Assembly (NCBI RefSeq): GCF_009720655.1
Contig: NZ_WNKS01000006.1
Span: forward strand, 154,243-218,242
Source: Rhodoblastus acidophilus
GTDB taxonomy: Bacteria > Pseudomonadota > Alphaproteobacteria > Rhizobiales > Beijerinckiaceae
Length of the DNA: 64,000 bases
Reading direction: 5' to 3'
The notes under the pieces: model-generated
The model's database searches: none
The model's input: only the letters and a program-made list of their open reading frames with translations
Told to the model about the DNA's origin: nothing
Position numbers and translations under genes: made by a program
In this document: in pieces, positions 1 to 8,365 of the stretch
Layout: each line of letters starts with the position of its first letter
How positions within the stretch are numbered: the stretch's first letter is position 1

Positions 1-1
1 G

Positions 2-292
2 GGCGGCGCGGCCGTAAAAGTGTTCTTGCCCGGCCGCTACGACAAGGCGTCGCTGTTCGTCTATCTGGCGCTGGGCTGGGTCGGCGTGGTGGCCGCCAAA
101 TCGCTGTTCGACAATCTGCCGATGGCGACGCTCGTTCTGACCCTGGTCGGCGGCCTGTTCTATTCGGTCGGCGTGCTGTTCTACCGCTGGCACACGCTGA
201 AATTCCAGAACGCGATCTGGCACGGTTTTGTCGCGGTGGCGGCCGGCTTCCAATATGCGGGGATCGCCCAGGCGGTGGCGGCGGCGGGGTGA
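2..292 (+). CDS. Hemolysin III family membrane protein, C-terminal part (5' end outside window)
   Basis: The reading frame is open from base 2 and ends at TGA 290-292, so the start lies upstream of the window. The visible ~96 residues contain FLPGRYDK followed by at least two hydrophobic segments (YLALGWVGVVAA, TLVLTLVGGLFYSVGVLF) and the tail FQNAIWHGFVAVAAGFQYAG. This pattern matches the C-terminal half of HlyIII/PAQR-type seven-helix inner-membrane proteins, where the late histidine (IWHGFV) is a conserved metal-site residue of the family. A GTG at base 20 could be read as a start, but it falls inside the conserved part, so truncation by the window edge is the better explanation. The biological role of bacterial members is poorly defined. 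Confidence 0.8.
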   Translation, partial: GGAAVKVFLPGRYDKASLFVYLALGWVGVVAAKSLFDNLPMATLVLTLVGGLFYSVGVLFYRWHTLKFQNAIWHGFVAVAAGFQYAGIAQAVAAAG

Positions 293-491
293 TCCGCTGA
301 TGGTTAACGCGTGATTAAACGCGGGACGTCATCACACTTTGTTGACGCCGTTGCGTCAGCAAGACGCCCGGCAAGAAGCGGAGTTCAACAATCGGGTAAG
401 ACTAGCTGAAGGTCTAGCCCGATTTGTTGCGCTGCATCATTGACCTGCGCGCGCGCCAAGGGCAAGCTCGATTTGCCTTTCAGGATCGTGC

Positions 492-1286
492 ATGAACACT
501 CGACTGCGTTTCACTCTCATGGGGATTGTCGCGGCTTTCGCCGCGTTTCCTGTTGTCGCGCCAGGCGAGACGCATGAGCGTCAGCTGCGCGTCACGCCCG
601 AGGCGTCCTGCGCCGCCACCTTGCCCGCCCATGTCGCGGGCCTGCCGAAATTCTCCGAAGCGCTGCTGTCGGGACGCAGCGTGCGGATCGTCGCCATCGG
701 CTCCTCCTCGACAGAGGGCGTCGGCGCCTCCGCGCCCACCCGCAGCTATCCCGCGCAGCTGCGCGCGCTGCTCAATCTGGCGCTGCCCGCGACCGAGTTC
801 GAGGTGATCAATCTCGGCATCGGCGGCGAAACGGCCGCTGTGACGGTGGAACGGCTGCGCCGAGACCTCCCCAAACAACGTCCCGATCTGGTGATCTGGC
901 AGGTCGGCACCAACGACGGCCTGAGGGACGTGCCGATCGGCGACTACGAGCGGACCCTGCGCTCGGCGCTGGGGTTTCTCCGGCAGCGCGGCGACGATGT
1001 GATGCTGGTCGGCATGCAATGGACGCGCAAATTCGCCGCCAATCCCCATTATCTCGCCGTGCGCGACGCCACCGCGCAGATCGCCGGCGAGAGCGGCGTG
1101 ACCCTGATCTCGCGGTTCGACGCCATGCGCCGGCTCGCGGACCTCAGCGGCCGCGAGGACCTGATCGGCCCGGACCAGCTGCACATGAACGACCGGGGCT
1201 ATCGCTGCCTCGCCGAACAGGTTGCGGCGACCCTTTCGCATGCGATCGACTACAGCGAAAAACCGCCGCTCAACGATCAGGGCTGA
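492..1286 (+). CDS. Exported SGNH/GDSL-type hydrolase
   Basis: 264 residues. An N-terminal hydrophobic stretch (about residues 7-22) looks like a signal peptide, so the enzyme probably works in the periplasm. SGNH landmarks are in order: block I IGSSSTEG with the likely nucleophile Ser at about 71-73, a block II-like glycine in NLGIGGE near 108-113, block III GTND at 139-142, and block V DQLH at 228-231 supplying the catalytic Asp and His. The family contains esterases, lipases and acyl-hydrolases; the substrate cannot be read from sequence. It stands alone, with the convergent DUF2478 gene just downstream. Start at the ATG before the signal peptide. Confidence 0.85.
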   Translation: MNTRLRFTLMGIVAAFAAFPVVAPGETHERQLRVTPEASCAATLPAHVAGLPKFSEALLSGRSVRIVAIGSSSTEGVGASAPTRSYPAQLRALLNLALPATEFEVINLGIGGETAAVTVERLRRDLPKQRPDLVIWQVGTNDGLRDVPIGDYERTLRSALGFLRQRGDDVMLVGMQWTRKFAANPHYLAVRDATAQIAGESGVTLISRFDAMRRLADLSGREDLIGPDQLHMNDRGYRCLAEQVAATLSHAIDYSEKPPLNDQG

Positions 1287-1302
1287 CGCCGCCATCCGCT
1301 CT

Positions 1303-1788
1303 TCAGATCAGATTTTCGCGCCACGCCAGAACCGCGTCGGCGTCGCAAGGCAGTTCGCAGGCGAACTCCCCCGCATAGGCGCGCCAGTCAGCCGCGCGCT
1401 TGCGGGAGACGCCGACCAGCGTGGGTTGTCCCATAGCCGCGGCCGCGCCGATTTCGGCGATAAAACCCCGGCCCTCCGCCTCGGCGCGACCGAACCGGCT
1501 GATCAGCAGCAGGTCGGGTTTGCGCGCAAGGCTCTGCGCCAGCAGACCGGCGACTTCGGCGAGCGCGCCGCTGTCCAGCCGGCAGCCGCTCGCGCAGGGG
1601 CCGAGATTCTGCATCAGGTCGAACGTGCGGCCGCTGTCGATATGCACGGCGTAAACCGTTTCCGCGCACGGGGTCTGCGTCACGCCTCCGACTCGCTGGC
1701 CGCGCGCCTCCAGCGCCGCGCGCACCTGGGCGAACAGCGTGTCGACAGGCTCGCCTTCGTCGTAGATCACGGCGGCCAGGGCAGTCAT
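1303..1788 (-). CDS. DUF2478 family protein linked to molybdenum cofactor genes
   Basis: 161 residues starting MTALAAVIYDEG at the ATG whose A is base 1788. The start overlaps the stop of the upstream mobA-tusA gene by four bases (ATGA), indicating translational coupling. The protein has an alternating beta/alpha appearance, two cysteine-containing stretches (QTPCAET, GPCASGCRLDSG), and a late segment DLLLISRFGRAEAEGRGF that resembles DUF2478 proteins. From family knowledge, DUF2478 genes often sit with molybdate or molybdopterin genes, and the coupling to MobA here supports that. The biochemical activity is not known; a nucleotide-binding role is possible, but no clear Walker motif is visible. 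Confidence 0.7.
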   Translation of the reverse strand: MTALAAVIYDEGEPVDTLFAQVRAALEARGQRVGGVTQTPCAETVYAVHIDSGRTFDLMQNLGPCASGCRLDSGALAEVAGLLAQSLARKPDLLLISRFGRAEAEGRGFIAEIGAAAAMGQPTLVGVSRKRAADWRAYAGEFACELPCDADAVLAWRENLI

Positions 1789-2609
1789 CGGACCTGCCTG
1801 CGGATGAGGAACACCGCGACGCCTTCGGCGCGGCTTTGCGCCTCCAGCACATTTCCGGTCTCGCGCACGAGATGCGGCACGTCGACAAAACTCATGGGAT
1901 CGGTGCAGGACACTTCGACCCGCTCCCCCGGCGCCATTTCCGCCAGAACTTTTCGAGTCTTCAACACCGGCAGCGGGCATTTGAGGCCGCGCAGATCCAG
2001 AATTTTTGGCGCCAACAGCGCCTCGGCTTGAGCCAGATCCTCGGGCGTGTTGACGTTCATGAAGGGATTGCGCGGTTTTGTCGGCCATTCGACGGTCGCG
2101 CAGTCGAAGCGGCGTTGGAACTGGCCGACGCCGCGCACGCCCTCGACCAGCGCGCGGCGCAGGTTTTCGCGCAGGGAGACCGGCCAGAGCCCGACCACCG
2201 GATGGACGCGCCCGCCGGACGCCGCGCAAGCGAGGCCGTCGCGGGTTTTGCGCGCGGCTTCGCTGAGGCGGTCCGCCAGATCGTCCGGCAAAAACGGCGT
2301 GTCGCAGGGCAGGCTCAGCACGGACCCAAAACCCTCGGCATAGTCCAGCGCGGCCAAAATCCCCGCCAGCGGCCCGGCATGGCCTGGAATGGCGTCGGCG
2401 ATGAGAGGCAATCCGGCAAACGGCGCCGCGACCTCCGGCGTGACGGCGTGGAGGTTCACGACGACATCGAGGTTTTGCGCACGCGCACGATCGACCACGT
2501 GGTCGATCAGCCGCCGGCCGCCGAGCGCGAGCAGCGGTTTTTGCGCGCCGTCCATGCGGCGGGCGAGGCCGCCGGCGAGAATGACGGCAAGTTTGGGACG
2601 CGTTTCCAT
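1785..2609 (-). CDS. mobA: Fusion of MobA (molybdenum cofactor guanylyltransferase) and a TusA-like domain
   Basis: 274 residues with two domains. Residues ~7-195 are MobA: LAGGLARRMD with K24 (nucleotide-binding signature), PCDTPF with a metal-binding Asp at 102, and NVNTPEDL at 186-193. MobA transfers GMP from GTP to molybdopterin to make the bis-MGD form used by DMSO-reductase-family enzymes. Residues ~202-274 are a TusA/SirA-like sulfur carrier with the hallmark CPLP (Cys 211) after LRGLK. MobA is usually a stand-alone protein of about 200 residues, so the extension is a true second domain in the same frame with no frameshift. It is coupled by an ATGA overlap to the DUF2478 gene. A link between cofactor maturation and sulfur transfer to Mo enzymes (as with FdhD) is inferred. 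Confidence 0.88.
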   Translation of the reverse strand: METRPKLAVILAGGLARRMDGAQKPLLALGGRRLIDHVVDRARAQNLDVVVNLHAVTPEVAAPFAGLPLIADAIPGHAGPLAGILAALDYAEGFGSVLSLPCDTPFLPDDLADRLSEAARKTRDGLACAASGGRVHPVVGLWPVSLRENLRRALVEGVRGVGQFQRRFDCATVEWPTKPRNPFMNVNTPEDLAQAEALLAPKILDLRGLKCPLPVLKTRKVLAEMAPGERVEVSCTDPMSFVDVPHLVRETGNVLEAQSRAEGVAVFLIRRQVR

Positions 2610-2618
2610 CGCGGGACT

Positions 2619-3368
2619 TTAGCTCAAAAGACGATGAAGCGCGCGCAGCGTCTCCAGCGTCGAGACATCCGCGATCCCGTCCACCTTTTCCGGCCGAAAA
2701 TGACGCTGGAAGGCGGCGACCACGTCTTGCGTCGCGGCGTCATAGAGTCCCGTGACCTCGACGCCGTAGCCGTAGGCCGCGAGCATTTGTTGCAGCGCCG
2801 CCACAGGTGGGCCGAGCGCGCCGGGCTCATAAATCGGGCCGGGCCGGATGCTTGACGGCCCGGCCCACAGACCGACGCCTGCCGCATGCAGGCGCGCCCA
2901 TGGAAAATACTCGCCGGGGTCGATCTTGCGCGACGGCGCGATGTCGGAATGGGCGAGGACGCGACATGGCGGAATCGCCTTGCGGGCGCAAATGTCTTGG
3001 CACAGCGCGATCACCGCGGCGATCTGCGGCTCGGGGTATGGCGGGCAGCCGCCGTCATGACCCGGGTTGACGATTTCGACTCCGATGGAGCGGGAGTTGA
3101 GATCGGTTTCTCCGGCCCAAAAACTCTTGCCCGCATGCCAGGCGCGACAATCCTCCGCCACGAGCTGCCAGATGCGGCCATCCTCCCAGACGAGATAATG
3201 GCAGGAAACGCCGCCCCGCTCCGTGGTCAACAGGTCCAGCGCCACCTCGCCGGTGGGCATGCCGGTGTAATGGAGGATCAGCGCGTCGGTTGGAGCAACA
3301 AGCCGCGCGCCATGGTTAGGCGAAGCCACGAATTTTTCGACGAGCGGGGAGTCGGGGCGTGGATGCAT
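2619..3368 (-). CDS. N-acetylmuramoyl-L-alanine amidase (AmpD/AmiD type) with peptidoglycan-binding domain
   Basis: 249 residues from the start MHPRPDSP. A longer open frame runs upstream to 3542 but is only translation of a palindromic repeat, so it was not used. The amidase_2 fold shows zinc-ligand positions in ILHYTGM and AHSDIAPSRKIDPG and the family motif GVEIVNPG. The last ~65 residues (YEPGALGPPVAALQQML ... VVAAFQRHFRP) form a PG_binding_1 repeat. The enzyme would cleave the amide bond between MurNAc and L-Ala during wall recycling or remodelling. No signal peptide is evident, which favours a cytoplasmic recycling role like AmpD, although the PG-binding domain resembles the lipoprotein AmiD. 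Confidence 0.88.
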   Translation of the reverse strand: MHPRPDSPLVEKFVASPNHGARLVAPTDALILHYTGMPTGEVALDLLTTERGGVSCHYLVWEDGRIWQLVAEDCRAWHAGKSFWAGETDLNSRSIGVEIVNPGHDGGCPPYPEPQIAAVIALCQDICARKAIPPCRVLAHSDIAPSRKIDPGEYFPWARLHAAGVGLWAGPSSIRPGPIYEPGALGPPVAALQQMLAAYGYGVEVTGLYDAATQDVVAAFQRHFRPEKVDGIADVSTLETLRALHRLLS

Positions 3369-3385
3369 ATGGCGCCGAGAAATTC

Positions 3386-3553
3386 CTGCTCCCCCTGCGG
3401 GAGAAGGTGGCTCGCGGCCGTAGAGCGTCGAAAGACGCCCGTCTTTCGACGGGCTATGGCCGCGAGACGGATGAGGGGTCTTTTTCAACGACGCCGGGAC
3501 GAACCCCTCATCCGGCGCCTGAGGCGCCACCTTCTCCCGCAAGGGGAGAAGGA
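3386..3553. repeat. Family A palindromic intergenic repeat, copy 1 (long form)
   Basis: Outer arms read CCCTGCGGGAGAAGG and CCTTCTCCCGCAAGGGGAG in opposite orientation, with inner arms GACGGATGAGG and CCTCATCCGGC. An additional nested hairpin (AAAGACGCCCGTCTTT) lies in the left half. Other copies are at 6690-6813 and 63207-63305. It is a non-coding REP-like element between the amidase and the glycine-zipper gene, and it creates spurious open frames on both strands. Confidence 0.85.
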
Positions 3554-3572
3554 GGGCGCCCGTTCCTTCAAT

Positions 3573-3869
3573 TCAAAACCACGCGATGCAGTGGCGGCGG
3601 CCGTAGAAATCCTCTTCCCACTCGGCGCAGCGGCGGCGGGGCGGCGGCGGCGGATTGCTGTTGGCGCCGATGACGCCGCCGGCGGCGCCGCCGAGCAGCG
3701 CGCCCGCGACCGCCCCGCCCGCGCTGCCGCTGGCGAGACCGCCGATCATCGCGCCGGACGCCGCGCCCACGGCCGCGCCATTCACCGTCCGCTGTTCCTG
3801 CGTGTAGCCGCAGCCGCCGAGCGTCAACGCCCCGGCGAAGGCGACGCCCAGCAGAATGGTCTTGTTCAT
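3573..3869 (-). CDS. Small glycine-zipper lipoprotein
   Basis: 98 residues. The N-terminus MNKTILLGVAFAGALTLGGC ends in a lipobox (LGGC, Cys at about residue 20), so the protein should be lipidated and anchored in the outer membrane. Residues ~31-70 are a glycine zipper with repeated GxxxG and small residues (GAAVGAASGAMIGGLASG), typical of OmpA/SlyB-like glycine-zipper proteins. A short proline run and an aromatic C-terminus follow. No partner gene is apparent. In other bacteria these proteins influence envelope integrity; the role here is unknown. Confidence 0.8.
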   Translation of the reverse strand: MNKTILLGVAFAGALTLGGCGYTQEQRTVNGAAVGAASGAMIGGLASGSAGGAVAGALLGGAAGGVIGANSNPPPPPRRRCAEWEEDFYGRRHCIAWF

Positions 3870-3971
3870 GCAAACCTCCGGATCGAACCTCTACGCCCCG
3901 CGGGCGCGCACGCGTTCACGAAAACGTGTAACGGTTAACACCGGCAAAACCAAGACCGCGAAAGCGGCGCT

Positions 3972-4517
3972 TCACAATTTCAGGGCGGGGCCGACGCGGG
4001 CCTGCAACGCACTGAGCGTGATCGGCCCGACATGCGCGAACGAGAGTCTGCCGCCCGGCTCCAGGACAAAGCTCGCGGGTATCCCGCGCGCGCCCAGCAC
4101 GCGATAGAGCCAGCCTTTTCGATCAACGCCGAGCCGCGCATAGGGATTGCCGAACGCCCGCAGGTATTTGAGGGTATTCGCCGGATCGTCCGCCGATGCG
4201 ACGCCGTAAATGGTCGCGCCGGCGCGGGCGAAATCGACCAAAGCCTGGTGTTCCTCGCGGCATTGCGGGCACCAGGAGGCGAAGGCGTTGAGAAACACGG
4301 TCTTGTCCGCGATGTCGGCGGCGGAGAAGCCGGGAACTTGCACGCCCACCGCGTCGGTCAGGCCCGCCAGCGGCGGCAGATCGAAACGGTCGGCGGCAAA
4401 CGGGTTGAACAGATTTGCCAGGCGATCGCGGCCGCGCCACGCGGATATGCCAAGCCCGCCCGCGGCGAAACCCGCCATGCCCAGCAAGACCGCACGTCTG
4501 GAAGTATCTTTCGCCAT
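3972..4517 (-). CDS. TlpA/DsbE-like periplasmic thiol:disulfide oxidoreductase
   Basis: 181 residues from ATG 4517, preceded by a strong GGGGGAGG Shine-Dalgarno. The N-terminus (TSRRAVLLGMAGFAAGG) looks like a twin-Arg-type or uncleaved signal anchor. The thioredoxin fold carries WCPQC at about residues 82-86 and the cis-Pro region RGIPASFVLEPGG. This arrangement matches CcmG/DsbE, the reductant in cytochrome c maturation, but no ccm genes are in the window, so a general TlpA-like reductase is an equally good reading. It is transcribed divergently from the UbiH-type monooxygenase. Confidence 0.82.
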   Translation of the reverse strand: MAKDTSRRAVLLGMAGFAAGGLGISAWRGRDRLANLFNPFAADRFDLPPLAGLTDAVGVQVPGFSAADIADKTVFLNAFASWCPQCREEHQALVDFARAGATIYGVASADDPANTLKYLRAFGNPYARLGVDRKGWLYRVLGARGIPASFVLEPGGRLSFAHVGPITLSALQARVGPALKL

Positions 4518-4646
4518 TGGGCCTCCCCCGCGCATCAGCGCGCAAGCGTGAAGCACATTCAAGATGAACATGATCGCAGGCTTAACGCGGGCCGCCCTTG
4601 AACTCGCATCGGCAACACCCCTAAATGGAGCCTCAGGAGATCCGGC

Positions 4647-5900
4647 ATGAGCGAGACAGAAATTCCCCACGCATGTGATGTGCTTGTCGTCGGCGCAGGC
4701 GCGGCCGGGCTTTCCGCCGCGCACGCCTTCGCCGCGCAGGGGCGCAGCGTCATCGTGGTGGGCAAGGTCGAGACCCATCTCGCGGGACGCACGGTCGCCC
4801 TGTTCGAGGGCAGCCTGCGATTTTTTCGCGCGCTGAACCTTTGGGAGGCCTGCGAGCCCCATGCGGCGCCGATGGAGGGGATCAGGCTGATCGACGACAC
4901 CGGCTCGATGTTTCCCACCGAGCCCAAAGAGTTTCGCTCGCGGGAGATCGACCTCGACGCCTTCGGCCAGAACATCGAGAACAACGCGCTGGTGGCGGAA
5001 CTGGCGGCGGCGGCGCGCGCCAATCCGGCGATCACGCTGATCGAAGGTTTTTTGGACGGGTTCGAGCTGAATTATTCCGGCGCCCGGGCGAAGCTGGTCG
5101 GCGGCGGCTGGATCGACGCGCAATTCATCGTCGCCGGCGAGGGCCGCAACTCGCAGGCGCGCCAGATCGCCGGCATCACGGTCAAGACCTGGACCTATCC
5201 GCAGACGGCGATCACCGTGCTGCTCAAGCATGAAAAGCCGCACCACAATATTTCGACGGAATGGCACAAGCGCAGCGGCCCCTTCACCTTCGTGCCGTTG
5301 CAGGGCCGCGAGGGCGCGCCGCATCGCTCGAGCATGGTCTGGCTGGTGACGCCGCGCGAGGCCGCGCGCTTGCAGGCCCTTTCGCCCGAGGAACTGGCGG
5401 GGGAAATCCAGGACCAGTCGCACGACAGGTTCGGTCACATCGAACTGGACGGTCCCGTCGGCGCCTTCCCGATGGGGGCGCTGAAGACGGACCGGGTCAC
5501 CGGGCTGCGCCTCGCCCTGATCGGCGAATCCGCGCATCTGTTCCCGCCGATCGGCGCGCAGGGATTGAACCTGACTCTGCGCGACGTCGCCAATCTCGTC
5601 GACTGCCTCGAAGGCCTTGACCTCGACGAACCCGACCCAATCTCGCGTGCGCTCAGACGCTACGAGCGCGACCGGGCGCGCGACATCGGTTTCAGGGTCA
5701 ACAGCATCGACGTTCTCAACCGCTCGCTGCTGGTCCATGCGCTGCCCGTGGATTTCGCCCGCGCCTTCGCGCTGAACTTTTTCTCGGCGTTCGGACCGCT
5801 GCGCCGCGCGCTGATGCGCGAGGGCGTGACGCCGCACGGGCCGACTCCAAAACTGATGCGCGAGCGGCCGCCCGTTTTTTCGCGCGCCGCGCGTCGCTGA
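4647..5900 (+). CDS. UbiH/UbiF-family FAD-dependent monooxygenase
   Basis: 417 residues. The N-terminus has the dinucleotide-binding motif VVGAGAAGLSAAHAF (about residues 15-29). A GEGRNSQAR segment stands where the family DG motif usually reads GADGxxSxxR. The second FAD motif is seen in LALIGESAHLFPPIGAQG. The overall order fits ring hydroxylases of ubiquinone biosynthesis (UbiH/UbiF/UbiM/UbiL group). Which ring position is hydroxylated cannot be told from sequence. The stop is one base from the xthA start at 5902, so the two genes are probably co-transcribed. Confidence 0.85.
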   Translation: MSETEIPHACDVLVVGAGAAGLSAAHAFAAQGRSVIVVGKVETHLAGRTVALFEGSLRFFRALNLWEACEPHAAPMEGIRLIDDTGSMFPTEPKEFRSREIDLDAFGQNIENNALVAELAAAARANPAITLIEGFLDGFELNYSGARAKLVGGGWIDAQFIVAGEGRNSQARQIAGITVKTWTYPQTAITVLLKHEKPHHNISTEWHKRSGPFTFVPLQGREGAPHRSSMVWLVTPREAARLQALSPEELAGEIQDQSHDRFGHIELDGPVGAFPMGALKTDRVTGLRLALIGESAHLFPPIGAQGLNLTLRDVANLVDCLEGLDLDEPDPISRALRRYERDRARDIGFRVNSIDVLNRSLLVHALPVDFARAFALNFFSAFGPLRRALMREGVTPHGPTPKLMRERPPVFSRAARR

Positions 5901-5901
5901 A

Positions 5902-6681
5902 ATGCGAATCGCCACCTGGAACATCAATTCGGTTCGGCTGCGGCTCGACCTGGTGCTCGCCTATCTGCGCGACGTCTCGCCCGACGTCCTGTGCCTGCAG
6001 GAGATCAAGTGCCAGGACGACGCCTTCCCCCGTCTGGAGATCGAGGCGGCCGGCTACAATGTCGCCGTGCACGGGCAGAAGAGTTACAACGGCGTCGCGC
6101 TGCTCTCCAAGGCGCCGATGGAATGCGTTCCCGGCCTGCCCGGCGACGAAAGCGACGAGCAATCGCGCTACATCGAGGCCGTCATTCCCTTCGGGCCGCG
6201 CGTGGCGCGGGTCGGCTGTCTCTATCTGCCCAACGGCAATCCGCTGGGGACGGAGAAATACGCCTACAAACTCGCCTGGATGGACCGTCTCATTGCGCAC
6301 GCCCGCGCCATGCTCAAACATGAAGAAGTGTTCGTGCTCGCAGGCGACTACAATGTGATTCCCGACGCGCGCGACGTCCACGATCCCGCGGCATGGCTGG
6401 GCGACGCGCTTTACGCCCTGCCGACCCGGCAGAAATTCCGCGAACTGCTGGCGCTCGGATTCACCGACGCCCTCCGCGCCACCACGGACGAGGCGAAGCA
6501 ATACACGTTCTGGGACTATCAGGCGGGGTGCTGGCCGAAGAACCAGGGGCTGCGCATCGACCATTTGCTGCTGTCGCCACAGGCCGCCGACCGTCTGGAG
6601 GGCGTGAAGATCGACCGAGAGATGCGGACGAAGGACAAGCCGTCGGACCATGTGCCGGTGCGCGTGGATTTGCGGGATTGA
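5902..6681 (+). CDS. xthA: Exodeoxyribonuclease III (AP endonuclease)
   Basis: 259 residues, the usual length for Xth. The N-terminus MRIATWNINSVR, the metal ligand in LQEIKCQ (Glu at about 34), the catalytic block GDYNVIPD and the C-terminal LRIDHLLLS and SDHVPV motifs are all present. The enzyme incises DNA 5' of abasic sites and removes 3'-blocking groups in base-excision repair. It starts one base after the upstream monooxygenase stop. A family A repeat with terminator-like arms follows directly. Confidence 0.95.
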   Translation: MRIATWNINSVRLRLDLVLAYLRDVSPDVLCLQEIKCQDDAFPRLEIEAAGYNVAVHGQKSYNGVALLSKAPMECVPGLPGDESDEQSRYIEAVIPFGPRVARVGCLYLPNGNPLGTEKYAYKLAWMDRLIAHARAMLKHEEVFVLAGDYNVIPDARDVHDPAAWLGDALYALPTRQKFRELLALGFTDALRATTDEAKQYTFWDYQAGCWPKNQGLRIDHLLLSPQAADRLEGVKIDREMRTKDKPSDHVPVRVDLRD

Positions 6682-6689
6682 CGCGCTTT

Positions 6690-6813
6690 CCTTCTCCCCT
6701 TGCGGGAGAAGGTGGATCGCGCTGAAAGCGCGAGACGGATGAGGGGGCGGTCGCGACGGACGAACCCCTCATCCGGCCCCTTCGGGGCCACCTTCTCCCG
6801 CAAGGGGAGAAGG
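6690..6813. repeat. Family A palindromic intergenic repeat, copy 2
   Basis: About 124 bp bounded by CCTTCTCCCCTTGCGGGAG and its near-perfect inverse complement at the right end, with internal arms GACGGATGAGGG / CCCCTCATCC and a small hairpin GCGCTGAAAGCGC. It lies between xthA and matB and could act as a bidirectional transcription barrier or mRNA-stabilising structure. Confidence 0.88.
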
Positions 6814-6862
6814 ACGCCGGCGATCAGCGCTGCGGTCCTGTTTTTCTGAGGATGGGCTGACA

Positions 6863-8365
6863 ATGAACTATCTGTTCGACCTCATTGATTCGAAAATCTC
6901 CGATCCGGACAAAACCTTCATCGAGACCGACAGCGGCGCAAAAATCTCCTACCGCCAGATGCTGTCGGCCAGCGCGCGCTACGCCAACGCCCTCGTCGCG
7001 GCGGGCGTGGAGCCCGGCGACCGCGTCGCCGTGCAGATGGAGAAATCGCCGGCCGTTCTGTTCATCTATCTCGCCTGCCTGCGCGCCGGCGCGATTTTCC
7101 TGCCGCTCAACACCGCCTATACCCCGCACGAGGTCGGCTATTTTCTCGGCGACGCACGGCCAAAAGTCTTTGTCTGCGATCCCGCCTGGGCCGAGGCGCA
7201 CGCGCCGGCGGCGAAGGAGGCAGGCGCTTTGATTCTTGCTCATGGCGCGGGCATGGAGGGCGAGCTTTTTGAGCGCGCCAAAGCCAGCGCAGAAAATTTT
7301 GTCAACGTGGCGCGCGACAAAGATGATCTGGCGGCGATCCTTTACACGTCGGGGACGACGGGGCGCTCCAAGGGCGCCATGCTCAGCCATGACAATCTCG
7401 CCTCGAACACAATCACGCTCGTCGATTATTGGCGCTTTACGTCCGACGATATTTTGATCCACGCTCTGCCCGTCTATCACACCCACGGCCTGTTCGTGGC
7501 GACCAATTGCGTGCTGCTGTCCAACGCTCGCATGATTTTTCTGCCCAAATTTTCCGCCCCGCAGGTGCTGAAAACCCTGCCCCGCGCCACCGTCCTGATG
7601 GGCGTTCCGACCTTTTACACCCGCCTGCTGGAAGAACCCGGCCTCACCCGCGAGGCCTGCAAAGCCATGCGGCTGTTCGTCTCGGGCTCCGCGCCGCTGC
7701 TCGCCGAAACCCATCGCGCCTTCCGCGAAAAAACCGGACACGCCATTCTCGAACGCTATGGCATGACCGAGACCAACATGAACACGTCAAATCCCTATGA
7801 CGGCGACCGCATCGCCGGCACGGTGGGCTTTCCGCTGCCCGGCGTTTCCCTGCGCGTGGTCGATCCCGACACCGGCGAGGACGTTTCGAATGGCGAGATC
7901 GGCATGATCGAAGTCAAGGGGCCGAATGTTTTTCGCGGCTACTGGCAAATGCCGGAGAAGACGGCGGCCGAGTTCCGCGCCGACGAATTTTTCATCACCG
8001 GCGACCTCGGGCGCATCGACGGGGACGGCTATGTCCACATCGTCGGGCGCGGCAAGGATTTGATTATTTCCGGCGGCCTCAACATCTATCCCAAGGAAGT
8101 GGAAGGCGAGATCGACGCTCTGCCCGGCGTGGTCGAAAGCGCGGTGATCGGCCTGCCCGACGCCGATTTCGGCGAGGCGGTGGTCGCCGTGGTGGTGCGC
8201 GAAAAGGGGGCGTCCCTCAGCGAAGACGATATTCGAACCGCGCTGGCCGGACGTCTGGCGAAATTCAAGCAGCCCAAGCGCATCCAGTTTGTCGACGCCC
8301 TGCCGCGCAACACGATGGGCAAGGTGCAGAAGAACGTCTTGCGCGAGTCCTACGCTAAAATTTGA
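6863..8365 (+). CDS. matB: Malonyl-CoA synthetase (malonate:CoA ligase)
   Basis: 500 residues. Adenylate-forming signatures: YTSGTTGRSKG (161-171), ERYGMTETNMNTSNPYDG, TGDLGRIDGDGYVHIVGRG and the C-terminal catalytic Lys in NTMGKVQKN. The ERYGMTETNMNTSNP segment is characteristic of MatB, separating it from acetyl- or acyl-CoA synthetases. MatB converts malonate, CoA and ATP to malonyl-CoA; in rhizobia it usually sits with matA and matC, neither of which is adjacent here. Its 3' end overlaps the convergent epimerase-like gene by 11 bases. Confidence 0.93.
   Translation: MNYLFDLIDSKISDPDKTFIETDSGAKISYRQMLSASARYANALVAAGVEPGDRVAVQMEKSPAVLFIYLACLRAGAIFLPLNTAYTPHEVGYFLGDARPKVFVCDPAWAEAHAPAAKEAGALILAHGAGMEGELFERAKASAENFVNVARDKDDLAAILYTSGTTGRSKGAMLSHDNLASNTITLVDYWRFTSDDILIHALPVYHTHGLFVATNCVLLSNARMIFLPKFSAPQVLKTLPRATVLMGVPTFYTRLLEEPGLTREACKAMRLFVSGSAPLLAETHRAFREKTGHAILERYGMTETNMNTSNPYDGDRIAGTVGFPLPGVSLRVVDPDTGEDVSNGEIGMIEVKGPNVFRGYWQMPEKTAAEFRADEFFITGDLGRIDGDGYVHIVGRGKDLIISGGLNIYPKEVEGEIDALPGVVESAVIGLPDADFGEAVVAVVVREKGASLSEDDIRTALAGRLAKFKQPKRIQFVDALPRNTMGKVQKNVLRESYAKI

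Noticed and set aside
387..430. Imperfect inverted repeat between the hemolysin III and SGNH genes
   Set aside because: Arms AACAATCGGG/CCCGATTTGTT are interrupted and lack a T-run; too weak to call a terminator.
480..1295. Long open frame on the minus strand, 271 codons
   Set aside because: It is the shadow of the SGNH hydrolase gene; low-complexity His/Arg/Gly-rich translation with no family signature.
3369..3542. N-terminal extension of the amidase
   Set aside because: The extension is translation of a family A repeat; the conserved start is ATG 3368.
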